Positions 1 through 6,402 of a stretch of DNA of 17,713 bases are shown piece after piece. The stretch spans positions 1-17,713 of the forward strand of contig CALKHU010000125.1 in NCBI GenBank assembly GCA_937991555.1. Reading direction: 5' to 3'. Under the pieces are notes generated by a model. That model had not been told where the DNA came from and did not search any database. It saw only the letters and a program-made list of their open reading frames with translations. This stretch comes from an uncultured Caulobacter sp. GTDB lineage: Bacteria; Pseudomonadota; Alphaproteobacteria; Caulobacterales; Caulobacteraceae. The stretch's first letter is position 1; each line of letters begins with the position of its first letter. Position numbers and translations under genes: made by a program.

Positions 1-391
1 CGTTCGGGAACTCGATGTCGGCCTTGTCGATCTCGTCGATCAGCAGCACCGGGCGGGTGTCCGACTCGAACGCCTCCCAGAGCTTGCCCTTCTTGATGTA
101 GTTCTTGACGTCCTTGACGCGCTCGTCACCCAGCTGGCTGTCGCGCAGGCGGGTCACCGCGTCGTACTCGTAAAGCCCCTGGCTGGCCTTGGTCGTCGAC
201 TTGATGTGCCAGGTGATCAGCTTGCTGCCGAGCGCCTTGGCCACTTCCTCGGCCAGCACGGTCTTGCCGGTGCCCGGCTCGCCCTTGATCAGCAGCGGCC
301 GCTGCAGGGCGATGGCCGCGTTCACCGCGACCTTCAGGTCCTCGGTCGCGACGTAGTTTTCGGTGCCTTCGAAGCGCTGGCTCATGTCCAT
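1..391 (-). CDS. MoxR-family AAA+ ATPase (partial, N-terminal 130 codons)
   Basis: The minus strand encodes the N-terminal part of a MoxR-type AAA+ ATPase; the gene runs off the left edge, so the sensor and arginine-finger regions are not seen. A Walker A loop, GEPGTGKT, lies near residue 33 and a Walker B block, VLLIDEIDKAD, near residue 115. Proteins of this family are ATP-driven chaperone-like remodelers that usually work with a von Willebrand A protein encoded just downstream; that gene would lie outside the window. Two in-frame ATG codons are possible, at 391 and 385 (MDM-SQRFEG); neither has a strong ribosome site, so the start is uncertain by two codons. CobS and other AAA+ relatives were considered, but the sequence between the two Walker motifs (TKASQGLYEYDAV) fits MoxR better. 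The substrate is unknown. Confidence 0.85.
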   Translation of the reverse strand, partial: MDMSQRFEGTENYVATEDLKVAVNAAIALQRPLLIKGEPGTGKTVLAEEVAKALGSKLITWHIKSTTKASQGLYEYDAVTRLRDSQLGDERVKDVKNYIKKGKLWEAFESDTRPVLLIDEIDKADIEFPN

Positions 392-443
392 CCCCCGAGG
401 CGGCGCGCGGCCAGCCTCAAACAAACGTTCAATTCGAGGCCAG

Positions 444-469
444 CCTAAAGCGCTGCGAGGGATGTTCAA
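444..469 (-). promoter_or_regulatory. Possible housekeeping promoter of the MoxR ATPase gene
   Basis: On the minus strand TTGAACA (469-463) is followed after 11 bases by GCTTTAGG (451-444). This partly matches the Caulobacter sigma73 pattern TTGACGS-N10-14-GCTANAWC and lies about 50 bases before the ATPase start. The match is partial and not tested. Confidence 0.3.
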
Positions 470-510
470 GCGGCTTTCGCCGTTCCCGCGAAATGTCGCG
501 GAGGCGGCGC

Positions 511-963
511 TCAGTCCGCGCCGGGGTTGATCGACACCGGATCGCTGGCGGGGAAGGTCTCCTTCAGGCCCTTGTCCAGCTGGCGGTCGACGTGCGGGTC
601 GGCGTCAGGATCGACGGTCTCGTCGGGGCGGGATTCGCCCTCGAGGTCGGCGGGGCGGTCGGCGTCGGTAGGAACCCCGCCCGGCTCATCGGCCTCGGCG
701 GTCAGCGGCTCGCGGCGGATATCCAGCCCTTCGTCGTCGCGGGCGGCCTCGAGCTCGTCGTCGATCACCTCGACGTCGTCTTCCTCGAAGTCCTCGTCGT
801 CGTTCTCGTTCAGGTCGTCGTCGTCCTCGGCGCTCGTGGCGTCATAGACGTCGGGAATGTCGTCGAAGTTGGCGATCTCGGCGCCGTCGTCGGTCAGGTT
901 CGTCTCGTCGAGAGTCTCGGCGCGGTCCTGGGCTTCGATCTCAACGTCGGTGTGGGGGGTCAT
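511..963 (-). CDS. Highly acidic protein with C-terminal TFPASDPVS motif
   Basis: This gene encodes 150 residues dominated by Asp and Glu, with an almost unbroken acidic tract at about residues 46-70. The likely start is the ATG at 963, preceded by an AGGAAG ribosome site; the reading frame continues upstream but only antisense to the acetyltransferase gene. Near the C-terminus (about residues 127-147) is RQLDKGLKETFPASDPVS, a short motif I have seen in many small alphaproteobacterial hypothetical proteins. No signal peptide, membrane segment or catalytic motif is visible, and most of the chain is probably disordered. It lies 44 bases after the acetyltransferase on the same strand, so it could be co-transcribed with the glycosylation cassette, but it has its own good ribosome site. 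Function is unknown. Confidence 0.75.
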   Translation of the reverse strand: MTPHTDVEIEAQDRAETLDETNLTDDGAEIANFDDIPDVYDATSAEDDDDLNENDDEDFEEDDVEVIDDELEAARDDEGLDIRREPLTAEADEPGGVPTDADRPADLEGESRPDETVDPDADPHVDRQLDKGLKETFPASDPVSINPGAD

Positions 964-980
964 GGCGGCTTCCTGGCTGT

Positions 981-996
981 CGGGCGGAGGCGCCCG
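981..996 (-). other. Small hairpin between acetyltransferase and acidic protein genes
   Basis: Six-base inverted repeat CGGGCG/CGCCCG with a four-base loop in the 44-base gap. It has no T-run, so it is a weak terminator at best. Confidence 0.3.
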
Positions 997-1007
997 GTGT
1001 CCTGGAA

Positions 1008-1592
1008 TCAACCCGTCGGCCCGTCCTGCGTTCCCGGCAGGCTGAAGCCCTTGGCCAGCAGCCGTTCCGCCATCTCGCCCCGCCGCTCGCGCCATTCCTC
1101 GGCGAGGATGCCGAGGCCGACGACGTCCTGCGTCCGCCCTGCCTTGACGACATGGGCGCGGAACAGCGCCTCCTGCCGGAAGCCGTAGCGCATGTGCAGC
1201 TTCCAGACCGCCTCGTTCGACGCCAGCACCTCGCACCACAGCTTGCGCAGGCCGAGGTCGCCGAAGACGTACTCCAGCATCCAGTACTCAACGTAGGAAC
1301 CGACGCCGAGCCCGCGCACCGACGGATCGGCCAGGTAGTAGGCCCAGGCGCAGCGGCCATGCGCGCGGCTGATGTCCGCAAGGTTGGCCAGACCCACCGG
1401 CCGCCCGTTCGTCTCGATGACCCAGTACCGCCGGCCCGGGTCCCCGGCGAGGCCGTCGAACCAGCGGTCGTGCTCCTCCCGGCTGATGACGTGGTCGGAA
1501 TACATGTAGGCCGCGACGTCGGGGCTGTTGCGCCACGCCAGGAGGCGCTCGCGGTCGCCCTCGGTCACGTCTCTCAGGGTCACGGTGGTCAT
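1008..1592 (-). CDS. pseH: PseH/FlmH-like GNAT acetyltransferase, sugar-nucleotide N-acetyltransferase
   Basis: A 194-residue GNAT-fold acetyltransferase, probably cytoplasmic. It resembles PseH (FlmH in Caulobacter), which acetylates the 4-amino group of a UDP-linked 4-amino-4,6-dideoxy sugar using acetyl-CoA during pseudaminic acid synthesis. The acetyl-CoA pyrophosphate-binding loop is visible as VRGLGVGS (residues 92-99), followed by the GNAT core LRKLWCEVLASNEAVWKLH and an RYGF motif near 135. The start is set by an ATGA overlap with the stop of the upstream nucleotidyltransferase gene, a sign of translational coupling. Last gene of the flmG cassette. RimJ/RimL protein acetyltransferases share the fold, so the exact acceptor is inferred from the neighbours. 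A second, divergent paralogue lies at 8733. Confidence 0.8.
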   Translation of the reverse strand: MTTVTLRDVTEGDRERLLAWRNSPDVAAYMYSDHVISREEHDRWFDGLAGDPGRRYWVIETNGRPVGLANLADISRAHGRCAWAYYLADPSVRGLGVGSYVEYWMLEYVFGDLGLRKLWCEVLASNEAVWKLHMRYGFRQEALFRAHVVKAGRTQDVVGLGILAEEWRERRGEMAERLLAKGFSLPGTQDGPTG

Positions 1593-2308
1593 ACGCGCCG
1601 GTCTCCGCCCAGCATCCGCAGGTCCGGCCGGCTGCGCACCAGCGCCCGCACGTCGTCGCTCGTGAAGGCGGGATCGGCTGGGTAGAGGGCGTCGTAGACG
1701 GCCCGCACGAAGACGAGGTCGTCGGGGCGGTCCACCGTCCAGCGGACGTCTCCCTCGATCGCGTCCTGGGCGTGGAACGCCAGACGATAGCGGTCGGGGC
1801 GCCGGTACAGGAACGGCGTCACATGCTCGCGGTCGTAGGGATCGTCGGTCTCGGCCGCCGCCTCGCGCAGCGCCAGGGACCGGAACACCTCGACGTCGAG
1901 CCCCTTGGGAAAGGTGCGCGGTTCGCCGGTGTTGGACACGTAGTCGGCGCCGCTCGCCGCCAGGCGCCCGACCGTGGCGTCTATGACTCCGGGATCGGCC
2001 AGCGGGCAGTCTGCGGTCAGCCGGGCGACGACATCCGCCGGGCCGAAGGCGTCCATCGCGCCGATGAAGCGGCCGAGCACATCGTCGAGCGGACCACGGA
2101 AGACGTCGACCCTCGCCGCCCGCAGGACGTCGGCGAGGCCGTCGTCGGTGGCGTCGTCGGAGGTGGCGACGACCAGCCTCGTCAGGCTTGCGGCCCGCCG
2201 CAGCCGCTCGATCTGGCGCAGGATCATCGGCGCCCCGGCGACCTCGGCGACGACCTTGCCGGGGAGCCGGCTGGACGACATGCGGGCCTGGAGGATCGCC
2301 AGCACCAT
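1589..2308 (-). CDS. spsF: SpsF-family (COG1861) cytidylyltransferase
   Basis: A 239-residue nucleotidyltransferase of the SpsF type. The N-terminus carries LQARMSSSRLPGK (residues 5-17), the nucleotide-binding signature of CMP-sugar synthetases such as KdsB and NeuA. LTADCPLADP near residue 98 and DPYDREHVTPF near 166 are typical of this family. It would be expected to activate an acidic sugar as its CMP derivative in the cytoplasm. It lies between flmG (9-base gap) and the PseH-like gene (4-base overlap), so it probably supplies the donor used by FlmG, in the role PseF/FlmC plays elsewhere. That role is inferred from context; some family members are simply annotated as glycosyltransferases. 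The start is the ATG at 2308. Confidence 0.8.
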   Translation of the reverse strand: MVLAILQARMSSSRLPGKVVAEVAGAPMILRQIERLRRAASLTRLVVATSDDATDDGLADVLRAARVDVFRGPLDDVLGRFIGAMDAFGPADVVARLTADCPLADPGVIDATVGRLAASGADYVSNTGEPRTFPKGLDVEVFRSLALREAAAETDDPYDREHVTPFLYRRPDRYRLAFHAQDAIEGDVRWTVDRPDDLVFVRAVYDALYPADPAFTSDDVRALVRSRPDLRMLGGDRRV

Positions 2309-2317
2309 GACGCCCCG

Positions 2318-4120
2318 CTAGGTCGCGCCGCCCAGGCCGAAGCGCTCGCGCAGGGCCTGGCCGACTTCGGTCATGACCGGCGTCCAGTCCTGGTAATCGG
2401 CGGAGGCGAAGCAGCGGGCCTGGGGATACCAGGGATAGGCTCCGGTGCCGAGCATCGGCCAGGCGTTGACGACGGTGATCAGCCACATCGGCGCCCCGCA
2501 GGCTCCGGCCAGGTTGATGGTGGCGTTGGCGAAACCGACGACCAGGTCCATCGCGCAGCAGAGGGCGGCGACGTCGTCGAGGTCGTTCTTCAGGTCGATG
2601 CCCGGCGGCTGCCAGATCTCGATCCCGAACTGTTCCCGGGCCAGCGCCAGCTCGGCCGAGCAGTCGCCGTACTGCAGGTTCACGAACGTCGCGCCGGGCG
2701 CGGTCAGCACCGGCGCCCACTGCTCGAAGGGCGAGAAGTAGCGGTGCCGGGCGCCGTTGCGGATCATGCTCTTCCACAGCAGCCCGACCTTCGGGCCGGG
2801 CAGGGCGGCCAGCTGCGCGCGCCAGTGATCGACCCGCTCCGGGTCCGGCGTCAGGTAGCGCTCCCGGCGGGGGAAGGCGTCTGGCGAGCGGCGGAACCGG
2901 CGCAACAGCGAGCCGATCGGCGCCCACAGGTCGACGTCGGCGGTGTTCTCGACGAACGGCGCGCCGCGCAGCGTCTTGCCGTCGATCGCGAAACTGGCGT
3001 GCGCGCCGATCTCGATCGTGGGGAATGAGCGCTCGAACAGCGGGATCAGCCGCTTTTCAAGCGCCAGTCTCAGTCGCCCCTCGGATCCGATCGCCTCGAC
3101 GAGGTCCGGCAGGGTGTTGGCGAACAGGATCTCGTCCCCCAGCCCCTGCTCGCCGTAGACCAGCACCGACTTTCCGGCCAGATCGCTGTCCGGCGTCCAC
3201 CGCGGCCGGTCGATGTAGAAGCGCGTCACATCGGCGAACCGCGGCTGAAGGCGGGCCTCGTAGTCGTCCCAGCCTTCCGCCGTATGGCCGAGCGCGAGGC
3301 GGATCGTCGAGCGGGCGATCTGCATCATCAGCCGCTCTTCGTCGTTCACGGCCCCGGTCATCGCCTGCTGGACGTCCGCGAGGGCGCCCTCCGGATCGCC
3401 GAGCGCCAGGCGGGCGTTGCCGCGGTTGTAGCGCGCCTTGGCCATGGCCGGGTCGAGGCGGAGCGCCTCGTCGAAGAAGGTGGCCGACAGGGCCGGGTCG
3501 CCCTGTTCCCCGATCACCGTGCCCAGGGTGTTCCACAGCAGCGCGTTGACCGGGTTCAGCTCGATGGCCGGACGCAGAACCTCTATGGCGTCGGAGAAGC
3601 GGCCCTGGTCGCGCAGCGCGCAGGCCAGATTGTTGGACGCCTCGGGCGACCCCGGGTGGGTCGTCAGGTAGTGGGCGAACAGCTTCTCTGCCGTGTCGGT
3701 CATCCCCATCCGGTAGGCGAGGCGGCCGAGGTCGTTGGCCACCTCCGCGTGGTCGGGGATCAGCGTCAGGGCCGATTCGTAGCATTTCACGGACAGGCCG
3801 AAGTCGCCGGCGCGTTCGCGCGCGATCGCCATCAGGTACCAGCCGAAGCCGTTGCGCTCGTCCATCTCGAGCGCCTTCATCGCCAGGTCGCCTCCGCGGA
3901 CGAAGTCGTCGGCCTGGAGCGCCGCCACTGCCTGCTGCAGCAGGGGCTGGACCGCCATCGCCTTCAGCTCGGCGACTGCGGCGTCGAGCCGGTCGAGCGC
4001 GGCCCGCGAGGCGGAATCGCCGATCAGGGTCGCGGCCATCTTCGGCGCGACGACGGCCGGAAGCGGCTCCACGCCCAGCGCGGCGGCCGAGGTCATCGAC
4101 TTGGCGGTGGGCTGCGGCAT
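2318..4120 (-). CDS. flmG: FlmG-like TPR flagellin glycosyltransferase
   Basis: A soluble protein of 600 residues. The N-terminal half (about 55-260) is a run of TPR-like helical repeats, for example ALRDQGRFSDAIEVLRPAIELNP. The C-terminal half (about 290-595) is a glycosyltransferase domain with VYGEQGLGDEILFANTLP, VGLLWKS, FVNLQYGD and a late GFANATINLAGACGAP block that fits nucleotide-sugar binding. This layout matches Caulobacter FlmG, which uses its TPR part to bind flagellin and its transferase part to put pseudaminic acid on serine/threonine. It is the first gene of the minus-strand cassette and is divergent from flbT-flaF, with flagellins only 1.2 kb away, which supports the assignment. 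I chose the ATG at 4120 because a GGAG lies about nine bases upstream; a TTG at 4153 and an ATG at 4096 are alternatives. A generic TPR transferase acting on another target is less likely here. Confidence 0.82.
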   Translation of the reverse strand: MPQPTAKSMTSAAALGVEPLPAVVAPKMAATLIGDSASRAALDRLDAAVAELKAMAVQPLLQQAVAALQADDFVRGGDLAMKALEMDERNGFGWYLMAIARERAGDFGLSVKCYESALTLIPDHAEVANDLGRLAYRMGMTDTAEKLFAHYLTTHPGSPEASNNLACALRDQGRFSDAIEVLRPAIELNPVNALLWNTLGTVIGEQGDPALSATFFDEALRLDPAMAKARYNRGNARLALGDPEGALADVQQAMTGAVNDEERLMMQIARSTIRLALGHTAEGWDDYEARLQPRFADVTRFYIDRPRWTPDSDLAGKSVLVYGEQGLGDEILFANTLPDLVEAIGSEGRLRLALEKRLIPLFERSFPTIEIGAHASFAIDGKTLRGAPFVENTADVDLWAPIGSLLRRFRRSPDAFPRRERYLTPDPERVDHWRAQLAALPGPKVGLLWKSMIRNGARHRYFSPFEQWAPVLTAPGATFVNLQYGDCSAELALAREQFGIEIWQPPGIDLKNDLDDVAALCCAMDLVVGFANATINLAGACGAPMWLITVVNAWPMLGTGAYPWYPQARCFASADYQDWTPVMTEVGQALRERFGLGGAT

Positions 4121-4324
4121 GCTGCGCGACTCCGGGCAGGGGGCGAACGACAAGGCCTTGATGCCCCCGACATGGCTAATGGCGCATTAACCAGCGGCGT
4201 CCGGTCGCGGGCTGGGCAAGGTCCCGTTAACCGTGCGACCTTAGCGTCCCATCCAACGGGCGGGCGAGATTCCCGCGGGGCTGAGGCTCCGCGGCCGCGC
4301 GCCCCGACTTCGGAGCAAGACGCC
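4121..4324. promoter_or_regulatory. Divergent regulatory region between flmG and flbT
   Basis: The 204-base gap drives two diverging flagellar units. It holds two TTAACC hexamers 40 bases apart (4187-4192 and 4227-4232), each like half of a CtrA site (TTAA-N7-TTAAC), and GANTC sites at 4128-4132 and 4268-4272 that CcrM could methylate. I found no GG-N10-GC sigma54 element on either strand. Confidence 0.5.
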
Positions 4325-4750
4325 GTGCCGCTGAAACTGTCGCTGAAGCCGGGAGAGAAATTCGTTCTCAACGGCGCCGTTGTACAGAACGGGGACCGTC
4401 GGGGCGTGCTCGTCCTCCAGAACAAGGCCTCGGTGCTTCGCGAGAAGGACATCATGCAGCCGGAGGACGCCACCAGTCCGGCGCGCCTCATCTATTTCCC
4501 GGTGATGATGATGTACCTCGATGAGGGGGCCGCGCTGCGGTACCACGACGAGTTCGCGCGTCGCCTGGGCGAGTTCATGGGCGTCATCGGCAACCCCGAT
4601 GTTCTGACTGATTGCGTGAATGTGTCCCGGCACGTGATGGCCAAGGAGTACTACAAGGCCCTCATGCTCTGCCGGAAACTGATCGAGTACGAAGACGAAA
4701 GGTTGGGCAATGTCGCTGCAGGCGTACCAGCAGGCCGCGGCGAGGGCTGA
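4325..4750 (+). CDS. flbT: Flagellin mRNA regulator FlbT
   Basis: A 141-residue FlbT, the same length as in Caulobacter crescentus. It starts at GTG (4325), with GGAG nine bases upstream, giving (M)PLKLSLKPGEKFVLNGAVV. Other diagnostic stretches are LQNKASVLREKDIMQP (about 36-51), IYFPVMMMYLDE (about 59-70) and a C-terminal YKALMLCRKLIEYEDERLG (about 112-130). FlbT is a post-transcriptional repressor: it binds the 5' untranslated region of flagellin mRNA and promotes its decay until the hook is complete. Its stop lies 41 bases inside flaF, in another frame, so the two are almost certainly translationally coupled. It stands directly before the flagellin genes it should regulate. An in-frame upstream extension exists but is the antisense shadow of flmG. 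Confidence 0.95.
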   Translation: MPLKLSLKPGEKFVLNGAVVQNGDRRGVLVLQNKASVLREKDIMQPEDATSPARLIYFPVMMMYLDEGAALRYHDEFARRLGEFMGVIGNPDVLTDCVNVSRHVMAKEYYKALMLCRKLIEYEDERLGNVAAGVPAGRGEG

Positions 4751-5075
4751 GGCCCCGCGCGAGACGGAGTATCGTCTGTTCGGCCAGGTCACGCGCGCCC
4801 TCATGCAGGCGGCGGAGCTGCCGGCCGACGACATCAAGGGGCGCATTGACGCCCTCGACTGGAACCGGCGCCTGTGGTCGGCGCTGGCCAGCGACTGCTC
4901 GGATCCCAACAACCAGCTGCCGGTTCCGCTCCGCGCCCAGATCATCTCCCTGAGCCTCTGGGTGAGCCGCCATACCAGCGCGGTGATCCGCAGGGAGGAG
5001 GAAATCGAGCCCCTCATCGACATCAACCGCATCATGATGGGCGGCCTGTCGGGTGGTGGGGCCGAGGCGGCCTGA
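4710..5075 (+). CDS. flaF: Flagellin synthesis/secretion factor FlaF
   Basis: A 121-residue FlaF. It begins MSLQAYQQAAARAEAPRETEYRLF with AAAGG just upstream inside flbT. The LDWNRRLWSALASDC block (about residues 49-63) and the SLSLWVSRHTSAVI block (about 81-94) are characteristic. FlaF works in the cytoplasm with FlbT: FlaF promotes flagellin synthesis and export, probably as a flagellin-binding chaperone-like factor, while FlbT represses. It overlaps flbT by 41 bp, and a hairpin plus T-rich stretch at 5111-5138 ends the unit before flagellin 1. The AEAPRETEYRLF segment is typical of the family and no residue looks out of place. Confidence 0.95.
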   Translation: MSLQAYQQAAARAEAPRETEYRLFGQVTRALMQAAELPADDIKGRIDALDWNRRLWSALASDCSDPNNQLPVPLRAQIISLSLWVSRHTSAVIRREEEIEPLIDINRIMMGGLSGGGAEAA

Positions 5076-5110
5076 CGGCGCGATCGCTACCCGTTTCAGG
5101 GCAGAGTTTG

Positions 5111-5138
5111 CCGCCCGGCCATTAGCGCCGGGCGGTTT
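5111..5138 (+). terminator. Intrinsic terminator of flbT-flaF
   Basis: A perfect nine-base stem (CCGCCCGGC at 5111-5119 with GCCGGGCGG at 5127-5135) and a seven-base loop are followed by TTTGCGTTT. It lies 35 bases after the flaF stop. The inner CCCGGC-N7-GCCGGG (5114-5132) also has the same shape as the putative enhancer elements upstream of flagellin 2. Confidence 0.75.
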
Positions 5139-5223
5139 GCGTTTGGGGCGCCATCCGCTCGCCGGAGCCCGCAAAAACACCCAATAAAATCAATGGCTCT
5201 GCGTCTGCCGGCGGCGGCGAGAC

Positions 5224-5238
5224 TGGCCCGCCGCTTGC
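5224..5238 (+). promoter_or_regulatory. Sigma54 promoter of flagellin 1
   Basis: TGGCCCG-CCGC-TTGC fits the -24/-12 sigma54 consensus TGGCACG-N4-TTGC, with GG at 5225-5226 and GC at 5237-5238 exactly ten bases apart. Transcription should start near 5249, giving a leader of about 63 bases. This is the promoter type used by late flagellin genes in Caulobacter. Confidence 0.88.
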
Positions 5239-5265
5239 GATGCTGCGGGCGGGCCAGAAGGCTCA

Positions 5266-5279
5266 CCGGCAAAAGCCGG
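5266..5279 (+). promoter_or_regulatory. Leader hairpin with AAAA loop in flagellin 1 mRNA
   Basis: CCGGC-AAAA-GCCGG forms a five-base stem with an all-A loop about 18 bases into the predicted transcript. It is a candidate contact point for FlbT, which is known to bind flagellin leaders. The assignment is inference only. Confidence 0.4.
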
Positions 5280-5311
5280 GCATCTCCCGACCAGAATGGA
5301 AGGACCAGCCG

Positions 5312-6142
5312 ATGATCAGCAATTCGGTGAACACCAACACGGGCGCGATGATCGCGCTCCAGAACCTCAACGCGACCAATATGGAACTGTCGCAGACTCA
5401 GAGCCGCATCAACACCGGCAAGAAGGTCGCCTCGGCGAAGGACAACGGCGCTGTGTGGGCCATCGCCCAGACGCAACGCGGCACTTCGCAGGCCCTGAAT
5501 GCGGTGAAGGACTCGCTCGACCGCAGTCGCTCCACGCTCGACGTGGCGATCGCGGCCGGCGAGACTGTCTCTGATCTGCTGTTGCAGATGAAGGAAAAGG
5601 CCCTGGCGGCGTCGGACACCACGCTCGACTCCACCAGCCGTTCTGCGCTGAACGAGGACTTCAAGGCCCTGCGCGACCAGATCGCCAAGGCCGTGTCGAA
5701 CGCCGACTTCAATGGGAGCAATCTCATCAAGACCGGCGCTACGGCCATCGCGGCCCTCGCCAATGCGGACGGATCGTCCAAGATCACCGTGGCTGCTGAA
5801 GTCATGGCCCTGGGCGGTTCGATCGTCACCGTCGCTGCGGCGGGCTCGATCGGCACGGCGACCACGGCTGCGGCCATGATCACCACGGTCTCGACCTCCA
5901 TCACCAACACCGGCGCGGCGCTCGCCCGCCTTGGCACCAAGGCCAAGGCTCTGGACGCGCACGCGACCTTCGTCGGCAAGCTGCAGGACAGCCTCGACGC
6001 GGGTGTGGGCAATCTCGTCGACGCTGACCTCGCGAAGGAAAGCGCCAAGCTCCAGGCTCTGCAGACCAAGCAGCAGCTCGGCGTCCAGGCGCTCTCGATC
6101 GCCAACAGCTCGACGTCGATTCTCAGCCGTCTCTTCCAGTAG
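5312..6142 (+). CDS. Flagellin 1 (short 276-aa type)
   Basis: A 276-residue flagellin of the short alphaproteobacterial type (FljK/FljL-like), lacking the large variable D2/D3 domains. The N-terminal D0/D1 part has NTNTGAMIALQNLNATN (residues 6-22), then SRINTGKKVASAKDNGAVWA. The C-terminal D0 coil is LQALQTKQQLGVQALSIANS near the end, finishing SRLFQ. It contains no cysteine. The Ser/Thr-rich central region (about 170-200) is exposed in such flagellins and would be a target for FlmG. It is exported by the flagellar type III system. The ATG at 5312 is preceded by GAAGGA; an in-frame ATG at 5240 lies before the predicted transcript start and can be excluded. It is roughly 80% identical by eye to flagellin 2. 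Confidence 0.95.
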   Translation: MISNSVNTNTGAMIALQNLNATNMELSQTQSRINTGKKVASAKDNGAVWAIAQTQRGTSQALNAVKDSLDRSRSTLDVAIAAGETVSDLLLQMKEKALAASDTTLDSTSRSALNEDFKALRDQIAKAVSNADFNGSNLIKTGATAIAALANADGSSKITVAAEVMALGGSIVTVAAAGSIGTATTAAAMITTVSTSITNTGAALARLGTKAKALDAHATFVGKLQDSLDAGVGNLVDADLAKESAKLQALQTKQQLGVQALSIANSSTSILSRLFQ

Positions 6143-6150
6143 GCCGCGAC

Positions 6151-6186
6151 GCCGGGCGGGGCGATGTCCCCGCCCGGCAGGCTTTT
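6151..6186 (+). terminator. Intrinsic terminator of flagellin 1
   Basis: A perfect 11-base stem (GCCGGGCGGGG, 6151-6161, pairing with 6168-6178) with loop CGATGT is followed by AGGCTTTT. It begins eight bases after the stop codon. Confidence 0.9.
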
Positions 6187-6196
6187 CCTCCGGGCG

Positions 6197-6215
6197 CCCG
6201 GCAGGAATTGCCGCG
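6197..6215 (+). promoter_or_regulatory. ftr-like palindrome 1 upstream of flagellin 2
   Basis: CCCGGCA-GGAAT-TGCCGCG is a 19-base near-palindrome (half sites CCCGGCA and TGCCG). Its centre lies about 113 bases before the -24 GG of the flagellin 2 promoter, where sigma54 enhancers usually sit. It is a candidate site for the activator FlbD. Confidence 0.55.
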
Positions 6216-6226
6216 CATGCGCGAAA

Positions 6227-6245
6227 CCCGGCAGATGTTGCCGGG
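6227..6245 (+). promoter_or_regulatory. ftr-like palindrome 2 upstream of flagellin 2
   Basis: CCCGGCA-GATGT-TGCCGGG is a perfect 19-base palindrome with a five-base centre. It lies exactly 30 bases (about three helical turns) after palindrome 1 and 83 bases (centre) before the -24 GG. It is the strongest FlbD/ftr enhancer candidate here; it is too far from a T-run to be a terminator. Confidence 0.65.
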
Positions 6246-6317
6246 TCGGAGCATCCCTAACAGACCTATAACCCAGTGATTTCAGGCGCTTGGCGCCGCC
6301 GCCCGGCCCGGCTGATC

Positions 6318-6332
6318 TGGCCCGGCGATTGC
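6318..6332 (+). promoter_or_regulatory. Sigma54 promoter of flagellin 2
   Basis: TGGCCCG-GCGA-TTGC followed by TT matches the -24/-12 consensus, with GG at 6319-6320 and GC at 6331-6332. Start of transcription should be near 6343, leaving a leader of about 60 bases, almost the same as for flagellin 1. Confidence 0.9.
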
Positions 6333-6345
6333 TTCCTCCCTCAGT

Positions 6346-6358
6346 GGGCAAAAGGCCC
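6346..6358 (+). promoter_or_regulatory. Leader hairpin with A-rich loop in flagellin 2 mRNA
   Basis: GGGC-AAAAG-GCCC forms a small stem at the very start of the predicted leader; a second CAAAAC-loop element (GTC-AAAAC-GAC) follows at about 6366-6376. It parallels the AAAA-loop hairpin in the flagellin 1 leader and is a possible FlbT target. This is inference. Confidence 0.35.
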
Positions 6359-6402
6359 CCGGCCGTCAAAACGACGCCGGACACCTGAAAGGAACCATCG
6401 TC

